A DNA stretch of 64,000 nt from CBDFNC01 sp965249895 (GTDB lineage Bacteria; Pseudomonadota; Gammaproteobacteria; Enterobacterales; CBDFNC01): the NCBI GenBank assembly GCA_965249895.1, contig CBDFNC010000002.1, positions 124,001 through 188,000 of the forward strand. Reading direction: 5' to 3'. How positions within the stretch are numbered: position 1 is the stretch's first letter; each line of letters begins with the position of its first letter. The notes under the pieces are model-generated. The model did no database searches, was not told where the DNA came from, and saw nothing but the letters and a program-made list of their open reading frames with translations. Below, piece after piece: positions 9,261-18,380 of this stretch. The position numbers and the translations under genes were made by a program.

Positions 9261-11339
9261 ATGCCTCAGATCATTAACACCAATATTATGTCGCTGAATG
9301 CACAGCGCCAGTTGAACAAGAGCCAGCTGATGCAAAATGAGGCCATGGAGCGCTTGTCTTCTGGTTTGCGCGTTAACAGCGCCAAAGATGATGCGGCCGG
9401 CCTTGCCATCTCTACCGGGATGGTATCCCAAATCAAAGGCCTGAATCAGGCTGTACGAAACGCCAATGACGGTATTTCGTTTGCGCAGACCGCGGAAGGT
9501 GCGATGGATGAGATGACCAACATCTTGCAACGGATGCGCGAGCTATCCGTACAGGCGGCCAACGACACCAATTCGGCTTCTAACCGAGCGTCAATTCAAT
9601 CTGAAATTAACCAGCTTTACGATGAGATAGATAGGATTGCAAATACAACCCAGTTTAACGGGGTTAACCTATTAGATGGCTCCAGTGGTGCCACGAACTT
9701 CCAGATTGGGGCTAACGCAGGGGAAAGTATTTCTTTCTCTATCGAAGCGGTTACCACCAAAGATCTCAATCTTAATGCAGTATCGGGTCTGGGTGAATTG
9801 AACGGTGGTCGGGTTCAAACGCTAACAGGTGGAACCGAGTCTAATGCCGTGACGATCAATGGTGTTAACTTAAGTGGTATTGCAGCAGGATCAGCAAATG
9901 GCGCTAATACAGTGGCAGCTAGCGTTAATCAAATTACTGGCGCCACAGGGGTAACAGCATCAGCATATAATGTTATTTCAGGCGTTGCGGGCGGTTCTGG
10001 CGTAATAACTGATGGTGGTTTGCAAATTGCGGTTAGTGGAGGCACATTTCAGAATGTGGCTGCAGCGGGTAGTATGTCCGAGCTAGTGGATAATATTAAC
10101 CGTGATATTGGCGGGGTAACGGCCACACTTGAAAGTAGCGGCGGGTTAACATTGACAAATGATACCGGCGCAACAATTGAAGTAAAGGGTACCAATATAG
10201 CGAACACAGGATTGATTGCTGATAAATATCAAGGTTTTGTTTCACTAACATCTTCTGATGGCTCGGCTATTTCAATTGCTGCAGATACCACACAAACGGC
10301 TGTTACTGCTGATTTTCAGGATGTACGTCAATTAGGTTTTAATACCACCATAGGCTCAGATAAGATCACAGGCGGAACAGTAGACAGCAACTCCATTTCC
10401 GACTCCGACAAAGTTATTATTAATGGTGTTGAGCTCGGAGCTGTTACTGGTACTTCCGCAGCGGATAAGGCCTTTGCTATCAATGCTATTAGCTCTCAAA
10501 CCGGTGTTGATGCTGCAGCAACAACGGAAAAAGTTTATACGATTACATTTGGTTCCGTAACGGCAACAGGTGCTATTGGGGTTGATGGGTTGTTGGAAAG
10601 CGCTATTGGATCTGGCAACGACCTAAGGATCAATGGCGTGGTGGTTACAGGCTTGGCGACGGCATCTTCGATGGATGAAGTTGTTAGTGCTATCACCTCC
10701 GCTGGATTGCAAGGTGTTGTGGCATCGGCAACTCCTGAAGGAAAGCTCAAGTTAACTTCTCAGTCAGGACAAGATATTACAATGACAGTGGTTAACTCAG
10801 TCGGTACAGCTCAAACTGGGATTACTACCGTCGGTATGATTGATGACAAAGGTGTTAAGGTTGCTCAGTCTACTATTGCAAGGGACATAAACCGAGGAAC
10901 AATTACCTTAACCGGGCAAAATGGTAAGGATGTGGTAGTAACCAGTAAAGCGGTGAGTCAGGTGCAACAAACTGCGGCATTGGATAAGCTGGGGATCAGT
11001 GACTCCGGCGGTAGTAGTGTTGCTGTTGGTATAGGTTTAAGCGTGGCCTCAGTCAAAAATGCTGAAAACTCGATAACCCGTATCGACGCAGCCTTGGAGC
11101 AAATTTCCTCCGTGCGAGGAGATTTAGGTGCGATTCAAAATAGGATGTCTTCGACAATTTCTAATTTGGAAAATGTGTCGCAAAATTTGTCAGCAGCTAA
11201 TTCTCGAATACGAGATGCGGACTTTGCTGCCGAAACGTCCAAAATGAGTAAGGCGCAAATACTGCAGCAAGCGGGTACTGCTATGTTGTCGCAGGCCAAC
11301 GCCAGCTCACAAAACGTCCTCTCATTATTACAGGGATAA
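9261..11339 (+). CDS. Flagellin (filament subunit), copy 1
   Basis: This is a structural subunit of the filament. The N-terminal D0/D1 block starts PQIINTNIMSLNAQRQLNKS and continues ERLSSGLRVNSAKDDAAGLA. The C-terminal D1/D0 block has NLSAANSRIRDADFAAETS and ends in SQANASSQNVLSLLQG. Between them about 380 residues form a Ser/Thr/Ala/Gly-rich surface region with Flagellin_IN-type repeats, such as the segments starting at VDNINRDIGG and MDEVVSAITSAG. At 692 residues it is much longer than typical polar flagellins (about 380). The surface Ser/Thr residues are likely sites for the glycan made by the downstream island. An AGGAG site precedes the ATG. Confidence 0.96.
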   Translation: MPQIINTNIMSLNAQRQLNKSQLMQNEAMERLSSGLRVNSAKDDAAGLAISTGMVSQIKGLNQAVRNANDGISFAQTAEGAMDEMTNILQRMRELSVQAANDTNSASNRASIQSEINQLYDEIDRIANTTQFNGVNLLDGSSGATNFQIGANAGESISFSIEAVTTKDLNLNAVSGLGELNGGRVQTLTGGTESNAVTINGVNLSGIAAGSANGANTVAASVNQITGATGVTASAYNVISGVAGGSGVITDGGLQIAVSGGTFQNVAAAGSMSELVDNINRDIGGVTATLESSGGLTLTNDTGATIEVKGTNIANTGLIADKYQGFVSLTSSDGSAISIAADTTQTAVTADFQDVRQLGFNTTIGSDKITGGTVDSNSISDSDKVIINGVELGAVTGTSAADKAFAINAISSQTGVDAAATTEKVYTITFGSVTATGAIGVDGLLESAIGSGNDLRINGVVVTGLATASSMDEVVSAITSAGLQGVVASATPEGKLKLTSQSGQDITMTVVNSVGTAQTGITTVGMIDDKGVKVAQSTIARDINRGTITLTGQNGKDVVVTSKAVSQVQQTAALDKLGISDSGGSSVAVGIGLSVASVKNAENSITRIDAALEQISSVRGDLGAIQNRMSSTISNLENVSQNLSAANSRIRDADFAAETSKMSKAQILQQAGTAMLSQANASSQNVLSLLQG

Positions 11340-11356
11340 CCTTCCCTTTTTAATAG

Positions 11357-11386
11357 AAAACCGGCACTGGATTGCCGGTTTTTTTG
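11357..11386 (+). terminator. Rho-independent terminator after flagellin 1
   Basis: The stem AAAACCGGCA / TGCCGGTTTT with a 6-base loop is followed by a long T run, 17 bases after the stop. It makes flagellin 1 a monocistronic unit. Confidence 0.93.
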
Positions 11387-11458
11387 TTTTTTCCTAAAGC
11401 TAACCCTTCGTTTGCCGATATCATTTCCAAGCCGGTTAAATTTGTCGAAAAAAAAGAC

Positions 11459-11485
11459 TAAAGGTTTTTTTTATCCCGACGATAA
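11459..11485 (+). promoter_or_regulatory. Sigma28 (FliA) promoter of flagellin 2
   Basis: TAAA at 11459-11462, a 15-base spacer, then GACGATAA at 11478-11485 match the flagellar sigma28 consensus TAAA-N15-GCCGATAA with one mismatch. The implied leader is about 55-60 bases. The cognate factor FliA is encoded at 61940-62659. Confidence 0.85.
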
Positions 11486-11549
11486 CCTAGGAAAGCGGAA
11501 CTTAAACCTCGATACAAATTTCGGGAAAATAGCAAGATAGGAGCAAACT

Positions 11550-13631
11550 ATGCCTTCAGTCGTTAATACTAATGTGATGTCGTTGAATGCCCAGCGTCAG
11601 TTAAATAAATCACAACTAACTCAAAACCAGGCAATGGAACGTTTGTCTTCTGGCCTGCGTATCAACAGTGCCAAGGATGATGCGGCCGGTCTTGCTATTT
11701 CGACCGGTATGACCTCTCAAGTTAAAGGTCTTAATCAAGCAGTTCGAAATGCCAATGACGGTATTTCAATGACGCAAACTGCCGAAGGCTCGATGGATGA
11801 GATGACCAATATTTTGCAGCGGATGCGTGAGCTGTCTGTTCAGGCCGCTAACGATACAAACTCGGCATCAAACCGTGCTTCCATCCAGGGAGAAATCGAC
11901 CAGCTTTACAGCGAAATTGACCGTATCGCCAGTACCACACAGTTTAACGGGATTAATCTTCTAGATGGATCTACTAAGTCAACTAGCTTGCAAATTGGCG
12001 CAAACTCAGGCGAAAAATTAGAGTTTGGTATTGATGCTGTAACTACTAAAGATCTAAACTTGAATGCTGTGTCTGGACTAGGTGAGCTTAACGGTGGCCG
12101 AATCCAGTCAGTGACAGCAGGTACAACCACAGATGATGTAATTATTAATACAGTAGGTATTAGTGCTGTAGCCGCGGGTTCGAATAATGGCGCGGATACT
12201 GTGGCGACTGTTATTAACGCAAAAACCGGCTCTACGGGTGTTACTGCGTCCGCATATAACGTAATAGAAGGGGTTGCAGGTGGCTCTGGTGTAACAACTG
12301 CTGGTGGTTTAACTATTCAAATAGCAGGAGGAACTGCGCAGAACGTCTCAGCTTCGGGAAGTATGCAGGAGTTAGTCGATAATATTAATCGCGATATAGG
12401 TGGTGTAATAGCAACACTCGACACTTCTGGGGCTTTGAGTATAACCAATGATACCGGTAAAACGGTTACACTCGGTGGTGGTGATATCGGCAACACGGGT
12501 CTTGTCGCAGATACTTATCGGGGTTTTGTATCGTTCACAAGTTCAGATAGTACAGCTATTTCCATAGGAACTAATTCGGCTCAAGGTTCTTCCACATTCG
12601 CAGCTTTAAAGCAGCTTGGCTTTAACCAGCAGGGCGGTTCCGACTCAGTAAAAGGTGGCGCGGTTGACAGTAATGCAATTACAACAACCGACAAGATTAC
12701 GATTAATGGTGTGGAACTAGGCGCAGTTACAGGAACAACAGCTGCAGATAAGTCTTTTGCAATTAATGCAATTAGTGGTAGTACAGGCGTTGATGCAACG
12801 GCAAACACCTCTGTGGAATATACCATTGTGTTTGCAGAAGGCTCAGATACTGCAGCCGGTGCATCTACGGGTGTTGGTGTTAAAGGTTTGGTTTCGGTTT
12901 CGACTGATGGTAATTTGGATAAACTACAAGTAAATGGTGTCACTATCAGTGCGTTAACAAATGCATCATCTATGGATGAAGTAGTTAGCGCTATCAACAA
13001 TGCTGGATTGCAAGGTGTTGTTGCAACAGCTACTAGCGACGGTAAACTGAAGCTCGAATCCGTGTCAGGACAAAATGTTGAACTAAGGGTAATAAACTCT
13101 GTTGGAGCGGCCCATACGACAACCACCACTGGGGTTGTTAATGCGGCGGGTTCGGCGGTGGGTAGTGCAACGGCTACACAGACCAACAGAGGTACTATTA
13201 CGTTAACCGGTCAGGATGGAAAAGACGTAGTTGTTACCAGTAAAGCGACATCAACGACTTTGCAAGCAACAGCGCTGGATAAATTGGGCTTAGCTAATAC
13301 AGGTGGTAATGCGGCTGCGGTAGGTATAGGTTTAAGTGTTAACTCTGTTGGCAATGCTGAAAACTCCATAAAACGGATTGATGACGCGTTAGAGCAGATT
13401 TCCAGAGCAAGGGGTAATTTAGGTGCAATCCAAAACCGATTAGGCTCTACCATCTCAAACCTGGAGAATGTATCGCAGAACTTATCCGCAGCCAACTCTC
13501 GAGTTAGAGATGCAGATTTTGCGGCTGAAACCTCTAAGATGAGTAAAGCGCAAATTCTGCAACAGGCGGGTACTGCTATGTTGTCGCAAGCAAATGCGGC
13601 TTCACAGAGTGTGCTTTCCTTGCTCGGATAA
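11550..13631 (+). CDS. Flagellin (filament subunit), copy 2
   Basis: This second filament subunit of 693 residues is paralogous to copy 1 over its whole length. The ends are nearly identical (PSVVNTNVMSLNAQRQLNKS; C-terminal NLSAANSRVRDADFAAETS). The central region is alignable but diverged, keeping Flagellin_IN-like units around SAYNVIEGVAGGSGV and SMDEVVSAINNAGLQGVVAT. A tandem gene duplication is the simplest origin. Unlike copy 1 it has a sigma28-type promoter, so it is expected to be expressed late. An AGGAG site precedes the ATG. Confidence 0.96.
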   Translation: MPSVVNTNVMSLNAQRQLNKSQLTQNQAMERLSSGLRINSAKDDAAGLAISTGMTSQVKGLNQAVRNANDGISMTQTAEGSMDEMTNILQRMRELSVQAANDTNSASNRASIQGEIDQLYSEIDRIASTTQFNGINLLDGSTKSTSLQIGANSGEKLEFGIDAVTTKDLNLNAVSGLGELNGGRIQSVTAGTTTDDVIINTVGISAVAAGSNNGADTVATVINAKTGSTGVTASAYNVIEGVAGGSGVTTAGGLTIQIAGGTAQNVSASGSMQELVDNINRDIGGVIATLDTSGALSITNDTGKTVTLGGGDIGNTGLVADTYRGFVSFTSSDSTAISIGTNSAQGSSTFAALKQLGFNQQGGSDSVKGGAVDSNAITTTDKITINGVELGAVTGTTAADKSFAINAISGSTGVDATANTSVEYTIVFAEGSDTAAGASTGVGVKGLVSVSTDGNLDKLQVNGVTISALTNASSMDEVVSAINNAGLQGVVATATSDGKLKLESVSGQNVELRVINSVGAAHTTTTTGVVNAAGSAVGSATATQTNRGTITLTGQDGKDVVVTSKATSTTLQATALDKLGLANTGGNAAAVGIGLSVNSVGNAENSIKRIDDALEQISRARGNLGAIQNRLGSTISNLENVSQNLSAANSRVRDADFAAETSKMSKAQILQQAGTAMLSQANAASQSVLSLLG

Positions 13632-13647
13632 CGGCGGAAGAGCAAAG

Positions 13648-13683
13648 CTAAAGCTCCCTGATGCCTGGGAGCTTTAGTTTGTT
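13648..13683 (+). terminator. Terminator after flagellin 2
   Basis: A perfect 11-base-pair stem (CTAAAGCTCCC / GGGAGCTTTAG) with an 8-base loop is followed by TTTGTT. flaG begins only about 30 bases later, so it probably depends on read-through. Confidence 0.88.
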
Positions 13684-13712
13684 AACCACAAGATGAAATG
13701 AGGAGAAAGCTG

Positions 13713-14081
13713 ATGGCGGAAACTAGCATAACGGGTGCTGTCGGTAGCGTGGCCAGCATGGAGGCTTTTCAAAACTCCAAAGTAGCTAAACAAAATGAGC
13801 CAGTTGAATCGAAAGATATACCCGTAGAGAAAGAAAAAGAAAAAGAGAAAGCGCTTGAGCCTGAACAATTAGTCCGTACGGTAGAAGAGCTGAACACCTA
13901 TGTAAATGAAATGCAGCGCAACCTGCAATTTCATGTCGACGAGGATCTTGGTCGTAAAGTTATTTCTGTCATGGATGGTGAGACCAAAGAATTGATCCGG
14001 CAAATTCCGTCGGAAGAAGCATTGGAGTTGTTAAAGAATATGGATAAGGTGATTGGGGTTTTGTTTAGCAAAGAAGTTTAG
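13713..14081 (+). CDS. flaG: Flagellar protein FlaG
   Basis: FlaG is a small cytoplasmic protein of polar flagella linked to filament length, usually next to flagellin and fliD. The start is the ATG at 13713, because a GAGGAGA ribosome site lies in front of it (inside the alternative ATG at 13698). The 122-residue product has a variable, very acidic/Lys-rich N-terminal half (EKEKEKEK near residue 40) and the conserved C-terminal block LQFHVDEDLGRKVISVMDGE followed by TKELIRQIPSEEALELL, which defines the family. Confidence 0.9.
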   Translation: MAETSITGAVGSVASMEAFQNSKVAKQNEPVESKDIPVEKEKEKEKALEPEQLVRTVEELNTYVNEMQRNLQFHVDEDLGRKVISVMDGETKELIRQIPSEEALELLKNMDKVIGVLFSKEV

Positions 14082-14084
14082 GTA

Positions 14085-14100
14085 TGGTATGAAAATTGCT
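14085..14100 (+). promoter_or_regulatory. Candidate sigma54 promoter of fliD
   Basis: TGGTATGAAAATTGCT has GG at 14086-14087 and GC at 14098-14099, 10 bases apart, immediately after the flaG stop and 37 bases before the fliD start. The -24 half is imperfect beyond TGG. Confidence 0.5.
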
Positions 14101-14136
14101 TAAATTTTTTGATAAGATGAAAATTTGGGAGGCATT

Positions 14137-16194
14137 ATGCCGGCGATTACATCAACGGGTTTGGGTTCGGGCCTTGAAATAAACAAGATAGTAGAAGCTA
14201 TCGTCGATGCTGAAAAGGTACCGGTTCAATCTAAAATTGATAGAGAAGCTAAAAAAGCAACCGAGCAGATTTCAGCGCTGGGCAGTTTGAGTAGTACCCT
14301 GTCTTCATTTAAAGATTCCTATAGTAAGCTCTCCAAGCCTTCGTCTTTTGCTGCCGTCAAAATTACTTCATCAGATACAGGCGTGTTAAATGCAACGTCT
14401 AGCCTGGGAGCAAAGGCGGGCTCCTATGACATCAAAGTCGAGAAGATTGCTCAGCCCCATACCCTGGTGAGCAGTGCGGCGAACAAGTACAGCTCGATAA
14501 ATTCGGAAGTAGGTGAAGGCAAACTGACTTTTAGGTTTGGGACCTATGACGAGAATGATGGTTCATTTGCCATCAATGCAAATGCCCAAGTGCAATCTAT
14601 TGATGTTGCATCCGGTACCTCCCTTGCCGCGCTGCGGGATCAGATCAATGACTCTAAGGACGGCATCGCGGGTGTGACGGCATCCACCATAGATGATGGC
14701 TCAGGCTTCCGCCTGGTACTCACTCGAGATGACACAGGTGAAGCACAAGCGATTGAAATCGCGGTAGATAATCCAACCAGCAGTGGACTAAGTAACCTTG
14801 CTTATAATGGGACCACAAAAAAGCTGACGGAAACTGTTGTTGCACAAGATGCCAAAATAGTAATGAACGGTATTACCATTACCCGAGAAACCAATAAGAT
14901 TGAGAATGTGATAGAAGGCGTTACCTTAGATCTGACTGAAGCTAATAAAACTGGCGAGAGCGTAAAGTTAACCATCAAAAAAGATACTTCTGAAGTTGAG
15001 AGTCAATTGAGAGCATTCGTAGAGAATTATAATAAAGCTATCAATAACATGAATGAGCTAACTCGCTTTGACTCGGCAAATGGTGAAAAAGGAGTGTTAA
15101 TTGGTGATGCTTCAGTGCGTAATATTCAATCAATTCTACGTAGCACTATTAATAGCCAAGTGGAGCATATCGAGGGATCTATCCATAGCTTCGCGGACAT
15201 GGGTTTTGTCACTAAGCGAGACGGGACTTTGGAGATTATAGAAGATGATCCCTATAGGCTGGATTTCAAAGAGGCCCTTAATGATATTCAAGGGCTCGCT
15301 GATTTCTTTACCGCGAAAGGAACTGCTTCTGATAGCCAGGTAGATTTTGTCGCTAAGAATAGTCTTACCAAACCAGGGGAGTATAAGGTTGAAGTCACCT
15401 CATTGGCAGAGCAGGCTAATGTAGCCAGTACTACAGCTGTCACAAATTTGACGGTGGATGCGACTAATAACACTTTTAACATTCGAGTCGATGGGGTTTT
15501 AAGTAATGATGTTAAGCTGGAGGAAAAGACCTACGCCTCAGTTGATGAAATGGCGGCTGAAATTCAATCAAAAATCAACTCAGATGCAACATTACTGGAT
15601 AAAGGAAAATCGGTAACCGTGACTGTCGACTCAGGTAAGTTGGTTATTACTTCCAATGAGTGGGGTAATGCTTCAAAACTTGGTTTTCCCTCCCTTGATC
15701 CGAACGTCGCCAGTTTACTTAATATAGTCGACGGAACTTCAGATGAAGGGGTCGATATTTCTGGTAAGATAGACGGTCTCGAGGCTTTCGGTGATGGTCG
15801 GTTCCTTTTATCGGAAAATGGTAATTCTTTAGGAATGAAGGTAGAAGTAACGGGTGGGCCGCTCGGAAGTAGGGGGACGGTAACTTATACTGAAGGGCTA
15901 GCAACAGTACTTGATAAGACGATAGAGGCTATTGTTGATAAATCTGTTTCTTCAACTAAAGATGATATTGAGACCTCAGATACCATATTAGATGGTAAAA
16001 TTGATTCCCTTTATAAACGCTTAGCCTCATTAGATGAACAAGAAGAAAAATTAAAGTTTAGAATGGACAAAATGGAAGCTCGCCTGTTTAAACAGTTTAA
16101 TGCGATGGATACACTAGTTGCCAGCCTAAATAATACCATGGGGTGGTTGCAAAGCTCCTTGGATGCACTACCTGGCTACACTCACAAGAAGTAA
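14137..16194 (+). CDS. fliD: Filament cap protein FliD (HAP2)
   Basis: FliD caps the filament tip and folds incoming flagellin. The start is the ATG at 14137 with GGGAGG just upstream; an in-frame TTG at 14125 is unlikely. The N-terminus PAITSTGLGSGLEINKIVEA is characteristic. A mid-protein region (about 420-560) and the C-terminus carry the FliD core and a coiled coil (LDGKIDSLYKRLASLDEQ, then EKLKFRMDKMEARLFKQFNAMD). At about 685 residues it is near the long FliD of vibrios. Its usual neighbours flaG and the fliS/fliT chaperones are present, though fliS/fliT are displaced by the glycan island. Confidence 0.95.
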   Translation: MPAITSTGLGSGLEINKIVEAIVDAEKVPVQSKIDREAKKATEQISALGSLSSTLSSFKDSYSKLSKPSSFAAVKITSSDTGVLNATSSLGAKAGSYDIKVEKIAQPHTLVSSAANKYSSINSEVGEGKLTFRFGTYDENDGSFAINANAQVQSIDVASGTSLAALRDQINDSKDGIAGVTASTIDDGSGFRLVLTRDDTGEAQAIEIAVDNPTSSGLSNLAYNGTTKKLTETVVAQDAKIVMNGITITRETNKIENVIEGVTLDLTEANKTGESVKLTIKKDTSEVESQLRAFVENYNKAINNMNELTRFDSANGEKGVLIGDASVRNIQSILRSTINSQVEHIEGSIHSFADMGFVTKRDGTLEIIEDDPYRLDFKEALNDIQGLADFFTAKGTASDSQVDFVAKNSLTKPGEYKVEVTSLAEQANVASTTAVTNLTVDATNNTFNIRVDGVLSNDVKLEEKTYASVDEMAAEIQSKINSDATLLDKGKSVTVTVDSGKLVITSNEWGNASKLGFPSLDPNVASLLNIVDGTSDEGVDISGKIDGLEAFGDGRFLLSENGNSLGMKVEVTGGPLGSRGTVTYTEGLATVLDKTIEAIVDKSVSSTKDDIETSDTILDGKIDSLYKRLASLDEQEEKLKFRMDKMEARLFKQFNAMDTLVASLNNTMGWLQSSLDALPGYTHKK

Positions 16195-16285
16195 AAACTA
16201 AAAATTGTAACTCCCCCCCTTTGCCCCTGCCGTGAGATGACATTTTAATGAGCTTTCGAGTATTACTCTCAACGCTACTGTAAAG

Positions 16286-16301
16286 TGGAATGATTTTTGC
16301 T
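16286..16301 (+). promoter_or_regulatory. Sigma54 promoter of maf gene
   Basis: TGGAATGATTTTTGCT has GG at 16287-16288 and GC at 16299-16300 with 10 bases between. It lies 38 bases before the Maf-family start and differs at one position from the flgL promoter core, placing the start of the glycan island under flagellar control. Confidence 0.7.
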
Positions 16302-16338
16302 TGATTATTCTTAGCGATTTATAATAACGGGATTCTAT

Positions 16339-18333
16339 ATGGATCAGATATTACTTGATATCCAAACCAAAATAATACGCGCAACTTTATTGACTAATAT
16401 GGCAGTTCTTAAAAATCACCTGCCTGAACTTTTCGATTTTTATAAGGATTATAGGCCCGGTAGTACAAAAATAACCTTCGATCATGACGATAATCTAAAC
16501 CTGGTTAGTGATGGGAGCTTAGTATACGACGGCGATCCAAAGGAGCTATCTGGCAAGCAGGTTGAAAAGTATTCACAGATACCGAAGTATTTTATTTACC
16601 AAATGGCCTTTCCAACCGAAGCTATAGTTTTTGATCATGAGCGCTTGTTGAAACATCTATGTGACAAACGTGAAGAGGAGACAAATAACTGCGTGGATGA
16701 TGCTTGGGAGGAGGAGCAGTTAGATTTTTTTTGTATGATAGGTAGTGGCCTAGGGTATCAAATAGAAGAATTATTTAAGCGGAAAAAGATCAGAAGTTTT
16801 TTTCTTTTTGAGCCCGATCCTGACGTGTTTTATGCCACCTTACAGACGATAAACTTACAGCCTTTTGTGGAAAGCTGTATGGCATTAGGGGGGGCATTTA
16901 CCGTTCATTTAGGGGGGGAAGAAACGACATTCGTAAATGAAGTAAGTAATTTATTCAAAAGGCATGGCCAGTTTAATGTATGCAGGATGTTTTTGTACAG
17001 ACATTATTTTAGTGACAAGAATGATGAAGCATTTAAACTCTACCATGAAATTGCGTATCGCTATTCTTCAGGTTGGGGCTTTATGGAAGATGAAATAATA
17101 AGTCTAACCCATTCCATATCCAATTTATCAAAGGGTTCTAAGTTACTGAGCAACAAAGATAAAACAGATTTACAACTTACTGATATTTCAGTGGTAATTG
17201 CCTCTAATGGCCCTTCTATTGACGGTGTAATGTCATTCATAAAAGAAAATCAAGGGAATTGTATTGTATTTAGTTGTGGGACGGCACTAAGAGCTTTATT
17301 GAAAAATGGTATTACTCCAGATTTCCATATTGAGATGGAAAGGGCGGCATCTCTAATATCCTATCTCGATACTATTGAAGATCAAAAAGCGCTTAAGTCG
17401 ATCAATGTCATTGCGTTAAATACGGTATATACCGAGTTATTAAGTAAATTTAAATCAGCATATTTAATGCTTAAACCAAATGACGCTGGAGGTTCATTAG
17501 TTAAATCATTAGATAAGGAAAATATATTCCCCTATGTTCCCTATTGTAACCCTACTGTATCTAATACAGCTCTTGCTGCTGCTATAAACTTGGGATTTAA
17601 AAAAATATATTTAATGGGTGTTGATTTAGGCTTTAAGGATACAGAGCAGCATCATTCAAAAGATAGTATTTATTACGATAAAAATTGGGATAAAAGAGAG
17701 AAAGTACACCAACTTTACAAAACTTCAAAAAAGGTAGAGGGAAACTTTGAAGAGGAAGTATTAACTACAAATACTTTTGATAGCTCTAAAGGGATATTGG
17801 AGATGATGATATCAAAATACCCAGGTGTTAAAGTCTACAACTGTAGTGATGGTGTTAAAATATTGTTGACAAAACCAAAACGAGTGGAAGAGTTAGATTT
17901 TACTAAAATACAGAACAAAAGTGAATTGTTAGAGACGCTATTAGATAAAAAATTTGATTCTGCAGGTTTGACAAAAGAAAAGTTACATGACGCGATTGAA
18001 AGTAAGATTTCCTCTGTGCAATCGTTGATGGATGAACTTCTCGGGTTAGTTGCTATCAAAAAATATAGTCGAACTGAACTGGTAACTGCATTTACTCGTC
18101 AGTACGCCAAGCTCAATTCAGTGTATGAAACTGAAGGGAGTTCAGTTCCTTACACAACGCTTAAAGGTAGCTTTATCTATTTTCAAACAGGAATTATTAC
18201 AAACTCCTATTATTATAAGGATGAATCGGCGCGAAGTGATTTTATCGAGTATGGCTTGACGCTAATGAATGAACATTTTTCAAAATTAATGGAAGAGCTA
18301 AAAGTTGGTTATAAACAAGCCGCGAAGATTTAG
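16339..18333 (+). CDS. Maf-type motility accessory factor (flagellin glycosyltransferase, DUF115)
   Basis: The 664-residue product belongs to the motility-associated-factor family, which in Aeromonas and Campylobacter transfers nonulosonic acids such as pseudaminic acid to flagellin Ser/Thr before export. Seen here: an N-terminal segment with GSGLGYQIEEL and FLFEPDPDVFYATL, then the DUF115 core from about residue 290 (VVIASNGPSIDGVM, FSCGTALRALLKNGITPDFHIEME, YCNPTVSNTALAAAINLGF, YLMGVDLGFKD). It directly follows fliD and heads the glycan island. Codon use is A+T-rich compared with the flagellar genes, which suggests a separate history. The exact sugar and acceptor are inferred. Confidence 0.85.
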   Translation: MDQILLDIQTKIIRATLLTNMAVLKNHLPELFDFYKDYRPGSTKITFDHDDNLNLVSDGSLVYDGDPKELSGKQVEKYSQIPKYFIYQMAFPTEAIVFDHERLLKHLCDKREEETNNCVDDAWEEEQLDFFCMIGSGLGYQIEELFKRKKIRSFFLFEPDPDVFYATLQTINLQPFVESCMALGGAFTVHLGGEETTFVNEVSNLFKRHGQFNVCRMFLYRHYFSDKNDEAFKLYHEIAYRYSSGWGFMEDEIISLTHSISNLSKGSKLLSNKDKTDLQLTDISVVIASNGPSIDGVMSFIKENQGNCIVFSCGTALRALLKNGITPDFHIEMERAASLISYLDTIEDQKALKSINVIALNTVYTELLSKFKSAYLMLKPNDAGGSLVKSLDKENIFPYVPYCNPTVSNTALAAAINLGFKKIYLMGVDLGFKDTEQHHSKDSIYYDKNWDKREKVHQLYKTSKKVEGNFEEEVLTTNTFDSSKGILEMMISKYPGVKVYNCSDGVKILLTKPKRVEELDFTKIQNKSELLETLLDKKFDSAGLTKEKLHDAIESKISSVQSLMDELLGLVAIKKYSRTELVTAFTRQYAKLNSVYETEGSSVPYTTLKGSFIYFQTGIITNSYYYKDESARSDFIEYGLTLMNEHFSKLMEELKVGYKQAAKI

Positions 18334-18380
18334 TACTCTTTTTATGTAGTATTTGCTTTGAAATGGCGTGAGGAGGTTCA

